Of a stretch of DNA of 64,000 nucleotides, positions 8,685 to 17,737 are shown piece by piece (position 1 is the first letter of the stretch; each line of letters starts with the position of its first letter). The stretch comes from Pseudonocardia sp. (GTDB lineage Bacteria > Actinomycetota > Actinomycetes > Mycobacteriales > Pseudonocardiaceae). The stretch covers positions 1 to 64,000 of the forward strand of contig JAFASX010000046.1 of NCBI GenBank assembly GCA_019244295.1, given 5' to 3'. The notes beneath the pieces were generated by a model. The model did no database searches and was not told the DNA's origin. It saw only the letters and a list, made by a program, of their open reading frames with translations. A program made the position numbers and the translations under genes.

Positions 8685-8785
8685 TTTCCACACGGAGACT
8701 ATACGTTTATTAAGTGGTGTACGTCATAGACCGACGCCGAGCAGTTATCCGGCGCGGTCCTCCCTTGCGCGGAGGTGGCACATCG

Positions 8786-10198
8786 ATGATACCGTATCCG
8801 AACTGGGTTAACCCAGGCGATAATGCCTGGCAACTGGTGGCGGCAACGCTCGTCGGCCTGATGAGCATCCCCGGCCTCGCCGTTCTTTACGGAGGAATCG
8901 TCCAGAAAAAATGGGCCGTCAATACTATGTTGATGGCCTTCTCCGGATTTTCCCTCGTTTTGCTCGTGTGGGTTCTCTGGGGATTCAACATGGGCTTTGG
9001 CAGACCGCTGAACCTTGGCCCAGGAATCCTGCAGGGATTCGTCGGCGTGCCGAGCACCCTGCTTGGCGACAGCCCCCAGGGGCAAGCCCACATACCTCTG
9101 CTCGATGGCCAGATGCCCGACTTTCATTTCTCGAAGGCGACCCTGGCATACTTCCAGTTCGTCTTCGCCGCCATTACTCCACTGCTCTTCCTGGGCAGCG
9201 TGATCGGACGCATTAATTTCAAGGTGTGGCTGCTCTTCGTGCCATTGTGGTCCACCTTCGCATATTCGATCAACGCGTTCCTGCTCTGGGGTGGCGGCTG
9301 GTGGGCACAATCTCCGCGCGGCGCACTGGACTACAGTGGTGGCTACGTCATCCATCTCGCCGCCGGCACGACCGGCTTTGTCGCCGCGGCGGTGATCGGG
9401 CCACGCCTGGCTAGGGATCGCACCCACGCGGTACCGAACAACCTACCGCTAGCGGCGGTGGGCGCCGGCATTCTCTGGTTGGGCTGGAATGGATTCAACG
9501 GCGGCGACCCGTACTTCGCTGGTACTGACGCATCGGCCGCGGTCATCAACACCAACCTCGCCACCGCGACCGCGCTGCTGACCTGGCTAGTCATGGACAT
9601 GTTCCTCAGCCCGCGGCGCAAGCCCACCTTCCTGGGCTCGATCAATGGTATGATCACCGGCCTGGTCGCGATCACGCCAGCGGCTGGCTTTATCAACGGA
9701 CTCGGCGCGTTGTTGACCGGACTAATTGCCTCGGCGATTGTCTGGTTGTCCTGGAACAAGCTTGGCACCACCGCGCTGTTCAAACGAGTGGATGACACCC
9801 TCGGCGTCTTTCACACGCACGGTGTGGCCGGCTTGATGGGGGGCCTCTTGGTCGGCATATTCGCTGACCCGAATGTCGTCGAGTACCTCAACAAGGACGG
9901 GACCCCGGTCAGCAGCACCGGCTGGCTCTACGGCAACCCCAAGCAGTTGGCCGTCCAGGCGGGCGCGGCGCTCACAGTGATCGCTTGGGACGCTCTGGTC
10001 ACCTTCCTGCTGCTCAAGCTGCTGAGTCTCTTCTTGCCACTGCGTATGTCTGAGGAAGACCTCGAGATCGGCGATGTCGCCGCTCACGACGAAGAGGCCT
10101 ACCCCGACGAAACGCTCGTCCACGCCGGAGGTTCCTCGATCAAACCGCCAAGCGGTGTGGGCACCAAAGCCGTACTCGCGGATGCCGAATCGAGCTGA
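8786..10198 (+). CDS. amt: Ammonium transporter (Amt/AmtB)
   Basis: A 470-residue polytopic membrane protein with about 11 transmembrane helices. The twin pore histidines are H190 (in YVIHLAAGTTGF) and H345 (in DDTLGVFHTHGVAGLMGG). It takes up ammonium/ammonia across the cytoplasmic membrane and in most bacteria is blocked by a PII protein, which is encoded 66 bp downstream. The frame is open from 8714, but the ATG at 8786 follows GGAGG at 8771-8775 and begins at the usual N-terminus (PNWVNPGDNAWQL), so it is chosen. The long cytoplasmic tail (about residues 410-470, acidic) is typical of actinobacterial members. Confidence 0.95.
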   Translation: MIPYPNWVNPGDNAWQLVAATLVGLMSIPGLAVLYGGIVQKKWAVNTMLMAFSGFSLVLLVWVLWGFNMGFGRPLNLGPGILQGFVGVPSTLLGDSPQGQAHIPLLDGQMPDFHFSKATLAYFQFVFAAITPLLFLGSVIGRINFKVWLLFVPLWSTFAYSINAFLLWGGGWWAQSPRGALDYSGGYVIHLAAGTTGFVAAAVIGPRLARDRTHAVPNNLPLAAVGAGILWLGWNGFNGGDPYFAGTDASAAVINTNLATATALLTWLVMDMFLSPRRKPTFLGSINGMITGLVAITPAAGFINGLGALLTGLIASAIVWLSWNKLGTTALFKRVDDTLGVFHTHGVAGLMGGLLVGIFADPNVVEYLNKDGTPVSSTGWLYGNPKQLAVQAGAALTVIAWDALVTFLLLKLLSLFLPLRMSEEDLEIGDVAAHDEEAYPDETLVHAGGSSIKPPSGVGTKAVLADAESS

Positions 10199-10264
10199 GC
10201 AACGCCGGGGCCGGCGCGAGCCACGCGCTAACTAATCGCTCACGGGTCGAAGGGAGGAGTTTCC

Positions 10265-10603
10265 ATGAAACTCATCACCGCAGTGACCCAACCGGGGACC
10301 TTCGAAGCGATGAAAGCCGCGCTCTCACTGTTCGGCGTGCGCGGCATGACTGTTAGCCAGGTAGTTCGGGCAACCGGTCGCACACCTCCCGTACAGATCT
10401 ATCGCGGTCTGAAGTTCGCCGTCGACCTTCAGCCCAGCCTGCGAATCGAGCTGTTGGCTCCCGACAACGAGGTGCCCGATCTGGTACAAATCATTAATAA
10501 GATCATCAGCACCTCCGAACCCGACGACGGAACCGTCTGGATTACCCCGGTCGACCTAGTTGTCCGGGTGCGGACGAGACAATACGGGGTCGACGCACTC
10601 TAA
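10265..10603 (+). CDS. PII-family signalling protein, divergent T-loop (GlnK-like)
   Basis: A 112-residue protein, exactly the length of GlnB/GlnK, with the PII core (GVRGMTVSQV, IYRG at 45-48, VRVRTRQYG at 100-108). Its T-loop and ligand sites differ from the family: position 39, a Gln that helps bind 2-oxoglutarate and Mg2+, is Arg; Lys58 is Ser; Lys90 is Thr; and Tyr51, the residue modified by uridylylation or adenylylation, is Phe, while Tyr46 is kept. GGGAGGAG lies directly upstream of the ATG. Linkage to amt implies control of ammonium uptake, but response to 2-oxoglutarate and covalent modification are probably lost or altered. No glnD is next to it, unlike many actinobacteria. Confidence 0.85.
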   Translation: MKLITAVTQPGTFEAMKAALSLFGVRGMTVSQVVRATGRTPPVQIYRGLKFAVDLQPSLRIELLAPDNEVPDLVQIINKIISTSEPDDGTVWITPVDLVVRVRTRQYGVDAL

Positions 10604-10613
10604 GCGCGCTCGA

Positions 10614-10651
10614 CTTGGCTGGTGTCCTTTCACGCATGGACACCAGCCAAG
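10614..10651 (+). terminator. 14-bp perfect hairpin after the amt-PII operon
   Basis: A perfect 14-bp stem, CTTGGCTGGTGTCC at 10614-10627 and its complement at 10638-10651, with a 10-nt loop, begins 10 bp after the PII stop codon. No T-run follows, as is common for actinobacterial terminators. Because it sits across the first in-frame upstream codons of lhr, it also argues that lhr starts downstream of it. Confidence 0.65.
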
Positions 10652-10702
10652 CATCCCGCGTCCACCATCCGTCAGATTGTCGGTGCTTCGGCGCTTCGGC
10701 GC

Positions 10703-13700
10703 ATGATGGACGGCGTGTCCGACGTTTCGCCGCTGGCTGGCTTCTCCCCCGCGACGCGCGGCTGGTTCCTCGGAGCCTTCGCGGCACCCACCGCCGCTCA
10801 AGCCGGAGCGTGGGCAGCGGCGAGGTCTGGTCTCCACGCGCTGGTCGTCGCACCGACCGGCTCGGGAAAGACGCTGGCGGCGTTTCTCTGGGCGCTCGAC
10901 CAACTCGTCGTACAACCACCGCCAGCCGATCCGAGGCGACACTGCCGGGTGCTCTACGTCTCCCCATTGAAGGCGTTGGCGGTCGACGTGCAGCGTAACC
11001 TCCGCTCGCCGTTGGCCGGCATTCGGCAGGCCGCGCACCGGCTTGGGTTGCCCCCTCCGGAGATCACGGTCGGTATGCGCACTGGTGACACGCCGGCTGA
11101 GGAGCGGCGTCGGTTCGGTCGTACTCCGCCAGACGTGCTGGTCACCACGCCGGAGTCGCTGTTTCTCCTGCTCACCTCGACGGCGCGAGAGGCGTTGCGG
11201 GGCGTCCGCACAGTGATCGTCGACGAGGTGCACGCGGTTGCCGGTACCAAACGCGGTGCGCATCTGGCGCTGTCCCTGGAGCGGCTCGATGAGCTGCTTT
11301 CCCGAGACCCGATAGCTGGGGCGAGTCCCCAGCAAGGCGGGCCGGCGCAGCGAATCGGACTGTCCGCGACAGTCCGCCCGATCGACGAGGTGAGCGCGTT
11401 CCTGGCCGGCAACCGCCCAGTCGAGGTTGTTCGGCCAACAACCTTGAAGGCAGTCGAGATAACCGTTCAGGTCCCGGTGCCAGATCTTGCCGCGCTGGAT
11501 GCCGCTCCCGAACCGACTGAGGTAGATGAGGAGGTAGTCGGCTCGGCAGCGGGTGCGGCGCGGCGGCCGTCGATCTGGCCGGCGGTGGAACGCCGGCTGC
11601 TGGAGCTGGTACGTGAGCACCGCTCGACGATTGTGTTTACCAACTCGCGGCGGCTGGCCGAGCGGCTCACCGCCAAGCTCAACGAGCAGGCCGCCGAACA
11701 AACGGAGCTGTCCTCCGGCACCCAGTTTCCGGCCGAGGCGATAGGCGAGTCCGGAATCGCGCTCGGGGCTGCCCCGATAGTTGCCAAAGCGCACCACGGC
11801 TCGATGTCGCGCGAACAGCGCACCTCGGTGGAGGAAGAGCTGAAGGCCGGGCGGCTGCCGTGTGTCGTAGCCACCTCCAGCCTCGAGCTGGGCATCGACA
11901 TGGGCGCGGTTGACCTGGTGGTGCAGGTCGAGGCGCCACCCAGCGTGGCCTCCGGGCTACAGCGGGTCGGCCGGGCCGGGCACCAGGTAGGAGCGGTCTC
12001 CCGGGGGGTGATGTTTCCCAAGTATCGGGGCGACCTCGTGTCGTGCGCGGTGGTCGCCGAACGGATGTCCGCCGGCGCGATCGAATCGTTGCGATACCCC
12101 CGCAACCCATTAGACGTACTAGCCCAACAGATCGTGGCGATGGTTGCGCTGGAGCCGATGACGGTGCAGTCGGTAGCCAGCGTGGTGCGTCGGGCCGCGC
12201 CGTTCTCCGCGCTGCCCGACTCCGCGTTGCACGCCACCCTGGACATGCTCGCCGGCCGATATCCCAGCGAAGACTTCGGCGAGCTGCGCGCTCGCATCAC
12301 CTGGGACCGGGTCACTGACGAGCTACGCGGACGGCCCGGAGCCCAACGGCTGGCGGTGACCTCCGGTGGCACCATCCCCGACCGGGGACTGTTCACCGTT
12401 ATGACGCCCGGCGGCGCGGACGGTGCTGGTTCGCGGGTGGGCGAGCTGGACGAAGAGATGGTCTATGAGTCCCGGGTGGGCGACACGTTCCTGCTCGGTA
12501 CCTCGTCGTGGCGGGTGGAGGACATCACGCACGACCGGGTGATCGTGACGCCCGCGCCCGGGGTGCCCGCCCGGATGCCGTTCTGGAAGGGCGAGTCGAT
12601 CGGCCGTCCGCTGGAACTGGGCCAAGCAATCGGCGCGTTCGTCCGAGAGATGTCAGGGCTGGGCGCTGAAGCGGCTAGGCGGCGCGCGGCCGTCGCCGGG
12701 CTAGACGAATGGGCTACCGACAACCTGCTCGCGTACCTCAGGGAGCAACGCGAGGCCACCCGGCATGTGCCGAGCGATCACACCATTCTGGTCGAACGGT
12801 TCCGCGACGAGCTGGGTGACTGGCGGCTGGTTGTGCACTCCCTGTTCGGGAGGCAGGTGAACGGGCCGTGGGCACTGGCGATCGCGGCCCGGCTGCGTGA
12901 GCGACGTGGCGTGGAAGTCAACGCCGCCGGCGCTGACGACGGGATCGTGCTACGGCTGCCCGACGCGATCGACGAATCAGGAGCTGAGGTGCTGCCGAGT
13001 GCTGATGACCTGCTGCTGGAGCCCGACGAGGTGGAGCGCATCGTAGTCCGCGAGCTGGGCGGGTCGGCGCTGTTCGCGGCGAGGTTCCGGGAATGTGCCG
13101 CCCGTTCGCTGCTGCTGCCGCGCCGGGATCCGCGTCGGCGCACGCCGTTATGGCAACAGCGCCAGCGCTCCGCGCAGCTGTTGACAGTCGCCAGCCGCTA
13201 CGAGCGGTTCCCAGTCTCGTTGGAAGCCATGCGTGAGTGCGTGCAAGACGTCTACGACCTGCCCGGCCTGCGCACGCTGATGAGCGACGTGGCCATGCGG
13301 AAGATCAGGATCGTTGAGATAACCACGTCTTCGCCGTCACCGTTCGCACGCAGCCTGCTGTTCGGCTATGTCGGGATGTTCCTCTACGAGCTGGACGCGC
13401 CACTGGCCGAGCGCCGCGCGGCCGCGCTGTCGCTGGACTCGACCATGCTGGCCGAGCTACTCGGCTCGGAAGCAATCCGCGAACTCCTCGACCCGGACGT
13501 GCTCGTTGAGGTGGAGGCCATGCTGCAGCGCTTAGCCCCGGAGAAGCGGGTCCGCGATCTTGAAGGAGCGGTCGATCTGCTGCGTTTCCTGGGTGACTTG
13601 ACAACCGAGGAGGCGGCGATGCGCGGGGTACGCACGGAGTGGCTAGCCGAGTTGGAGGCCACTCGGCGGGCAATCCAGGTGCGGGTGGCTGGCGAACAGC

Positions 13701-15370
13701 GCTGGTTGGCCATTGAGGATGCCGGCCGGGTGCGTGACGCGCTCGGTACGGCGTTGCCGGTCGGGATACCGGAGGTATTCACCGAGCCGACAGCCGACCC
13801 GCTAGGCGAGCTATTGGCCCGATATGCCCGCACTCACGGCCCGTTCGAAGCGAGCACAGTCGCCACGCGCCTCGGGCTGGGGGTGGCCGTCGTACGCGGA
13901 GCCCTGGATCGGTTGGTCGGTACCGGTCGGCTGGTGCGTGGCGAGCTACGCCCGGCGCGGGAGCAGCACGCCGCTAACGGATCGGTCAGCGACACTGAAT
14001 ACTGCGACGCCGAGGTGCTTCGCCGGCTCCGGCGAGCCTCGCTGGCCCGGTTGCGGGCCGAGGTCGAGCCCGTCGAGCCCGCTGCGCTGGGCCGGTTCCT
14101 GCCGTCCTGGCATGGAATCGGGGCTCCGATCCGCCGGGCTCCGGGGGTTGAGGACGTGTTGTCGGTGATCGAGCAGCTGGCCGGCGCGCCGATTCCGGCG
14201 AGCGCGCTGGAGTCGTTGGTGCTGCCGGCGAGACTGCCCGGCTACTCCCCCGCCTTACTCGACGAGCTGACTTCCGCCGGGGAGGTCAGCTGGACTGGGT
14301 GCGGCACACTGGCCGGCCCAGACGGCTGGCTGGCGGTCGCCCCCACCGACGTGGCCGATCTGCTGCTGCCCGACGCCGACCCCGAGCCACCGAGCAGCCC
14401 ACTGCACACCGCGATGCTGTCCGCGCTGGGCGGCGGCGCGCTGTTCTTCCGTCAGCTGGCCGACTCCATCGGTACCATGCTGATCGCCGCCGGTGAACCG
14501 GCACCGATGGATGACGCGGTCGTCACCGCGCTGTGGGAGCTGGTCTGGGCGGGGTTGCTCAGCAACGACACGCTCGGCCCGGTGCGCGCTCTGACCACCG
14601 GTCGGGGCGCCGCGCACAAAGCCCGCCGGACCGCCCCCCGGGCCAGGTACGGGCGGCCGCGGGCCGGGCGGCCGTCGATGCCCTCCAGGAGTGGCCCACC
14701 CACGGTAGGCGGCCGATGGTCGCTGGCTGTTCCTCGGGAAACCGATGCAACCCGCCGAGCACACGCCCGGACCGAGGCGTTCCTGGAACGGCACGGCGTC
14801 CTCACCCGAGGTGCGCTGGGCACCGAACGGCTCGACGGTGGGTTCGCCGGCATCTACCGGGTGCTGCGCGCGATGGAGGACTCCGGGCGTTGCCGGCGTG
14901 GGTATGTGGTGGAAGGGCTGGGGGCGGCTCAGTTCGCCGTGCCTGGTGCGATTGACCAGCTGCGCGCGGCCTCCCGCGCTGGCGAATCCCCCAGCCGCGA
15001 ACCCGCCGCTGTGGTGTTGGCCGCCGCCGACCCTGCCCAGCCCTGGGGGGCGGCGCTGTCCTGGCCGAACACGGTTGGCGACACCAAGCACCGACCAGGT
15101 CGTAAGGCCGGCGCGCTGGTCGTGCTAGCCGACGGCGTTCCGGCGTTGTACGCCGAGCGCGGCGGGCGTTCGCTACTGAGCTTCACCGAGGACGAGACCA
15201 CGCTGCGGGCGGCGGCGGGTGCGCTAGCCGGCGCGGTGCGGGAGGGTTGGCTGGGTTCATTGGCGGTGGAACGGGCGGATGGCGTCGGTTCGCTGGGCAG
15301 CCACCTCGCCGAGATCCTCATCAAGGCCGGATTCCGCGCCACACCCAAGGGCCTGCGGCTGCGCGCGTGA
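10703..15370 (+). CDS. lhr: Large superfamily 2 helicase, Lhr
   Basis: About 1555 residues, the full length of actinobacterial Lhr. The N-terminal helicase core has VVAPTGSGKTLAAF (Walker A, about residue 50), VDEVHAV (DEVH box) and LSATVR (motif III), then the second RecA domain with TSSLELGIDMG and QRVGRAGH (motif VI). The winged-helix, Lhr-specific beta-barrel and C-terminal extension follow. Lhr is an ATP-dependent single-strand DNA translocase that unwinds RNA:DNA hybrids and is linked to DNA repair. The frame is open from 10622, but that lies inside the terminator hairpin; tandem ATGs at 10703/10706 or a GTG at 10715 are likelier starts. The nei2-like glycosylase follows, a conserved pairing. 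Confidence 0.92.
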   Translation: MMDGVSDVSPLAGFSPATRGWFLGAFAAPTAAQAGAWAAARSGLHALVVAPTGSGKTLAAFLWALDQLVVQPPPADPRRHCRVLYVSPLKALAVDVQRNLRSPLAGIRQAAHRLGLPPPEITVGMRTGDTPAEERRRFGRTPPDVLVTTPESLFLLLTSTAREALRGVRTVIVDEVHAVAGTKRGAHLALSLERLDELLSRDPIAGASPQQGGPAQRIGLSATVRPIDEVSAFLAGNRPVEVVRPTTLKAVEITVQVPVPDLAALDAAPEPTEVDEEVVGSAAGAARRPSIWPAVERRLLELVREHRSTIVFTNSRRLAERLTAKLNEQAAEQTELSSGTQFPAEAIGESGIALGAAPIVAKAHHGSMSREQRTSVEEELKAGRLPCVVATSSLELGIDMGAVDLVVQVEAPPSVASGLQRVGRAGHQVGAVSRGVMFPKYRGDLVSCAVVAERMSAGAIESLRYPRNPLDVLAQQIVAMVALEPMTVQSVASVVRRAAPFSALPDSALHATLDMLAGRYPSEDFGELRARITWDRVTDELRGRPGAQRLAVTSGGTIPDRGLFTVMTPGGADGAGSRVGELDEEMVYESRVGDTFLLGTSSWRVEDITHDRVIVTPAPGVPARMPFWKGESIGRPLELGQAIGAFVREMSGLGAEAARRRAAVAGLDEWATDNLLAYLREQREATRHVPSDHTILVERFRDELGDWRLVVHSLFGRQVNGPWALAIAARLRERRGVEVNAAGADDGIVLRLPDAIDESGAEVLPSADDLLLEPDEVERIVVRELGGSALFAARFRECAARSLLLPRRDPRRRTPLWQQRQRSAQLLTVASRYERFPVSLEAMRECVQDVYDLPGLRTLMSDVAMRKIRIVEITTSSPSPFARSLLFGYVGMFLYELDAPLAERRAAALSLDSTMLAELLGSEAIRELLDPDVLVEVEAMLQRLAPEKRVRDLEGAVDLLRFLGDLTTEEAAMRGVRTEWLAELEATRRAIQVRVAGEQRWLAIEDAGRVRDALGTALPVGIPEVFTEPTADPLGELLARYARTHGPFEASTVATRLGLGVAVVRGALDRLVGTGRLVRGELRPAREQHAANGSVSDTEYCDAEVLRRLRRASLARLRAEVEPVEPAALGRFLPSWHGIGAPIRRAPGVEDVLSVIEQLAGAPIPASALESLVLPARLPGYSPALLDELTSAGEVSWTGCGTLAGPDGWLAVAPTDVADLLLPDADPEPPSSPLHTAMLSALGGGALFFRQLADSIGTMLIAAGEPAPMDDAVVTALWELVWAGLLSNDTLGPVRALTTGRGAAHKARRTAPRARYGRPRAGRPSMPSRSGPPTVGGRWSLAVPRETDATRRAHARTEAFLERHGVLTRGALGTERLDGGFAGIYRVLRAMEDSGRCRRGYVVEGLGAAQFAVPGAIDQLRAASRAGESPSREPAAVVLAAADPAQPWGAALSWPNTVGDTKHRPGRKAGALVVLADGVPALYAERGGRSLLSFTEDETTLRAAAGALAGAVREGWLGSLAVERADGVGSLGSHLAEILIKAGFRATPKGLRLRA

Positions 15371-15442
15371 CCCACGGGCCACGGCGACGTAAAGCTGAAC
15401 GCCGACGAGATCATGGCGCTGGAGGTGGCACGATCGTGCACT

Positions 15443-16231
15443 ATGCCTGAAGGCGACACGGTCTATCTCACCGCGCGCCGGCTCAGCGCCGCGCTGGCCG
15501 ACCAGCCACTGCGCCACGGCGAGCTGCGCCATCCGCGCTGGATCGACCAGGACCTGGCGGGACGGACCGTACTCCTCGTGCGTAGCGTCGGTAAGCACCT
15601 GTTCCTCCGCTTTGATGACGGCCGCAGCTTGCACAGCCACCTGCGGATGGATGGCAGCTGGCACTTATACCGCCAGGGCGAACGATGGCGGCACCCTGCC
15701 CACCACGCCCGCGCTGTTCTGATCACTGCGGAACGAGTCGCGGTCGGCTTTCGGCTGCATGACCTGGAGCTGCTGGCCACCGCCGACGAGCCCAAGCTGA
15801 TCGGGCACCTCGGCCCGGATCTGCTGGACGCAGACTGGTCCGACGAGCACCACGCCGAGGCGCTTCGGCGGTTGACCGCCGCCGAAGACACCGAGATTGG
15901 GCTGGCGTTGCTCGACCAACGAATAGTCGCTGGAGTCGGCAACCTTTATCGATGCGAGGTGTGCTTCCTACTCGGGGTTTCCCCCTGGGCGCCGGTGGGG
16001 ACGCTCACCGAACCGGCGCGGGCGATCACGCTGGCCCGGCGGCTGCTGCTGCACAACGCCAACCGCCCCGAGCAGTCCACCACCGGGGAACTCGCCCGGG
16101 GCCGCCAGCACTGGGTGTATCAGCGTGGCGGGCAACCTTGTCGACGATGTGGCACCCGGATCAAAACTGGTGCGCAGGGTGACGGCATCTACGCCCGCAC
16201 CGCGTACTTCTGCCCACGTTGTCAACCCTGA
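15443..16231 (+). CDS. nei2: DNA glycosylase/AP lyase, Nei2 (endonuclease VIII) type
   Basis: A 262-residue Fpg/Nei enzyme. After the initiator Met comes PEGDTVY, where Pro2 is the catalytic nucleophile and Glu3 the acid; this fixes the start at ATG 15443 although the frame is open from 15413. The helix-two-turn-helix region is around QRIVAGVGNLYRCE, and the C-terminus carries a zinc finger (CRRC and CPRC) ending FCPRCQP. It removes oxidised pyrimidines and cleaves the abasic site during base excision repair. It follows lhr by 72 bp in the same direction, a conserved actinobacterial association that suggests shared repair work. Confidence 0.92.
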   Translation: MPEGDTVYLTARRLSAALADQPLRHGELRHPRWIDQDLAGRTVLLVRSVGKHLFLRFDDGRSLHSHLRMDGSWHLYRQGERWRHPAHHARAVLITAERVAVGFRLHDLELLATADEPKLIGHLGPDLLDADWSDEHHAEALRRLTAAEDTEIGLALLDQRIVAGVGNLYRCEVCFLLGVSPWAPVGTLTEPARAITLARRLLLHNANRPEQSTTGELARGRQHWVYQRGGQPCRRCGTRIKTGAQGDGIYARTAYFCPRCQP

Positions 16232-16257
16232 CCACCTGGACAATCGCCACGCCAACG

Positions 16258-17061
16258 CTACGAGGCGCTGTGGCCCGCGGGCCCTTCGGTAACCTGCTTA
16301 CGCGCGTTCGCGCCCAGCTGTGATTGCCCGCCGTCAGAGCCACTTGCCATGGAAGCACGGATCTGTTCCAAGCGCGCGGCGCCGGCCATGTCGTGGGTGG
16401 CCTGCTCGATCTCCAGCATGCGACCCTGCACCGAGTTCTGCGCAAGCTCCGCCTGACCGATGGCGTTCGCGTAGCGCCGCTCGATCTTGTCTCGGATCTC
16501 GTCGAGAGACGGTGTGTTACCTGGAGCGGCAAGCTCGGTCATCTGCCGCAACGACGCCGCCGCTTGTTCCTGCATCTTGGCCTGCTCGAGCTGGCTGAGC
16601 AGCTTGGTGCGCTCGGCTATCTTTTGCTGCAGGATCATCGAGTTGCGCTCGACCGCTTGCTTGGCCTGCGCGGCCGCGCCCAACGACTGGTCGTGCAGCA
16701 CCTTCATGTCCTCGATCGCCTGCTCGGCGGTGACCAGCTGGCTGGCGGTAGCCTGGGCGGCCTGCTCGTACTGCTGGGCTTTGACGAGGTCACCTTGGGC
16801 TCGGGCATTGTCGGCCAGCACCAGCGCCTGCCGAGTCGCGTTCTGCAGTCGCTCAACCTCACCGAGCTGCCGGTTCAGCTTCATCTCCAGCTGGCGCTGG
16901 TTACCAATAACCGCCGCCGCCTGCTGGGACAGCGCCTGATGCTGACGCTGAGCTTCTTCAATGGCCTGCTGGATCTGAATCTTCGGATCGGCGTACTCGT
17001 CCACCTTCGACGAGAACAATGCCCCCAGGTATTTCCAGGCCTTCACGAAACCGTTGGCCAT
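16258..17061 (-). CDS. pspA: PspA/IM30-family envelope-stress protein
   Basis: A 267-residue protein starting [31 protein letters not shown], almost entirely coiled coil from residue 25 to 215, rich in Gln/Ala/Glu. This is the actinobacterial PspA (35-kDa alanine-rich antigen family), a peripheral inner-membrane protein that oligomerises on damaged membranes. It lies downstream of clgR with 169 bp between them; in mycobacteria the same pair forms the clgR-pspA stress operon in which ClgR switches on its own transcription and that of pspA. It converges with nei2 (26 bp between stops). Confidence 0.9.
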   Translation of the reverse strand: MANGFVKAWKYLGALFSSKVDEYADPKIQIQQAIEEAQRQHQALSQQAAAVIGNQRQLEMKLNRQLGEVERLQNATRQALVLADNARAQGDLVKAQQYEQAAQATASQLVTAEQAIEDMKVLHDQSLGAAAQAKQAVERNSMILQQKIAERTKLLSQLEQAKMQEQAAASLRQMTELAAPGNTPSLDEIRDKIERRYANAIGQAELAQNSVQGRMLEIEQATHDMAGAARLEQIRASMASGSDGGQSQLGANARKQVTEGPAGHSAS

Positions 17062-17230
17062 TCCTCCGCCTGCCTATCGTCCGAGCCACGTATGCGCCGC
17101 GTGAAACGAGCGCGAGGTCGCGGCACACCCCGCGAGCTCCTTGGTACCAGCTCCATGGTCTCAGGAGTAGCCCGCGGCATCCACCTACGGCCCGACGATA
17201 TCCGGCCGCCGCCAGGGTTATCGACCCGCC

Positions 17231-17578
17231 TCAGGCCGCCACACTCACCAACGCCGAGGGCGAAGAGCTCTGGGCCGGGGCGGCCGCGCGACCCAGCTGC
17301 ACGTAACGAGTTCCGATCGGGACCAGCGGCCGCACCATCTCCGGAGCCGGCCACATCGCGGCGGCCACCTCCGCGAGCAGCTCAGGCAGCGGAAGCTCCA
17401 GTGCCTCGCAGATGGCGGCCAACAACTCGCTGGATGCTTCTTTGCGGCCACGCTCAACCTCGGATAAGTAGCCTAGGCTTACCCGCGCCCGCCCAGCTAC
17501 CTCGCGCAACGTGCGGCGGCGGTCGGTACGAGCGCGACGCAGCTGGCCGCCGATGGCCTCACGCAACAGCAGGGTCAT
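17231..17578 (-). CDS. clgR: XRE-family regulator ClgR
   Basis: A 115-residue protein with an N-terminal helix-turn-helix ([24 protein letters not shown], then [20 protein letters not shown]). This matches ClgR, the activator of clp protease and stress genes in actinobacteria, and its setting between pgsA and pspA is the standard one. The C-terminus is SALVSVAA: two terminal alanines are the degradation signal by which ClpP removes ClgR in Streptomyces and mycobacteria, so the feedback loop appears intact. Upstream of the ATG is GGAGGAGTGAGG. The cinA gene often found between pgsA and clgR is not present. Confidence 0.9.
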   Translation of the reverse strand: MTLLLREAIGGQLRRARTDRRRTLREVAGRARVSLGYLSEVERGRKEASSELLAAICEALELPLPELLAEVAAAMWPAPEMVRPLVPIGTRYVQLGRAAAPAQSSSPSALVSVAA

Positions 17579-17737
17579 CCAGCCTCACTCCTCCGCCCGC
17601 CCGAGCGAGCTTTATCTGTGCAGTCGCTGTTTTCCAGCATCGTTGTCGAAGCTCGCTGTTAACGGTACCCACTCCCTGAGCGCATAGCCGGCGGCGCCCC
17701 GGTCCGGAGATGTTCGCCCGCAGTGAACGCCATCAGG

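Noticed and set aside
10556..11797. 413-codon minus-strand frame opposite lhr
   Set aside because: Arg-rich, no motif, and the plus-strand frame has complete helicase motifs.
16324..17679. 451-codon plus-strand frame opposite pspA and clgR
   Set aside because: Leu/Arg/Gln-rich antisense of the coiled-coil gene with no start signal or protein motif.
17700..17725. ClgR-binding box GTTCGCC near 17711
   Set aside because: Only the first half of the GTTCGCY-N5-GCG pattern is present and it lies beside the pgsA stop rather than a promoter.
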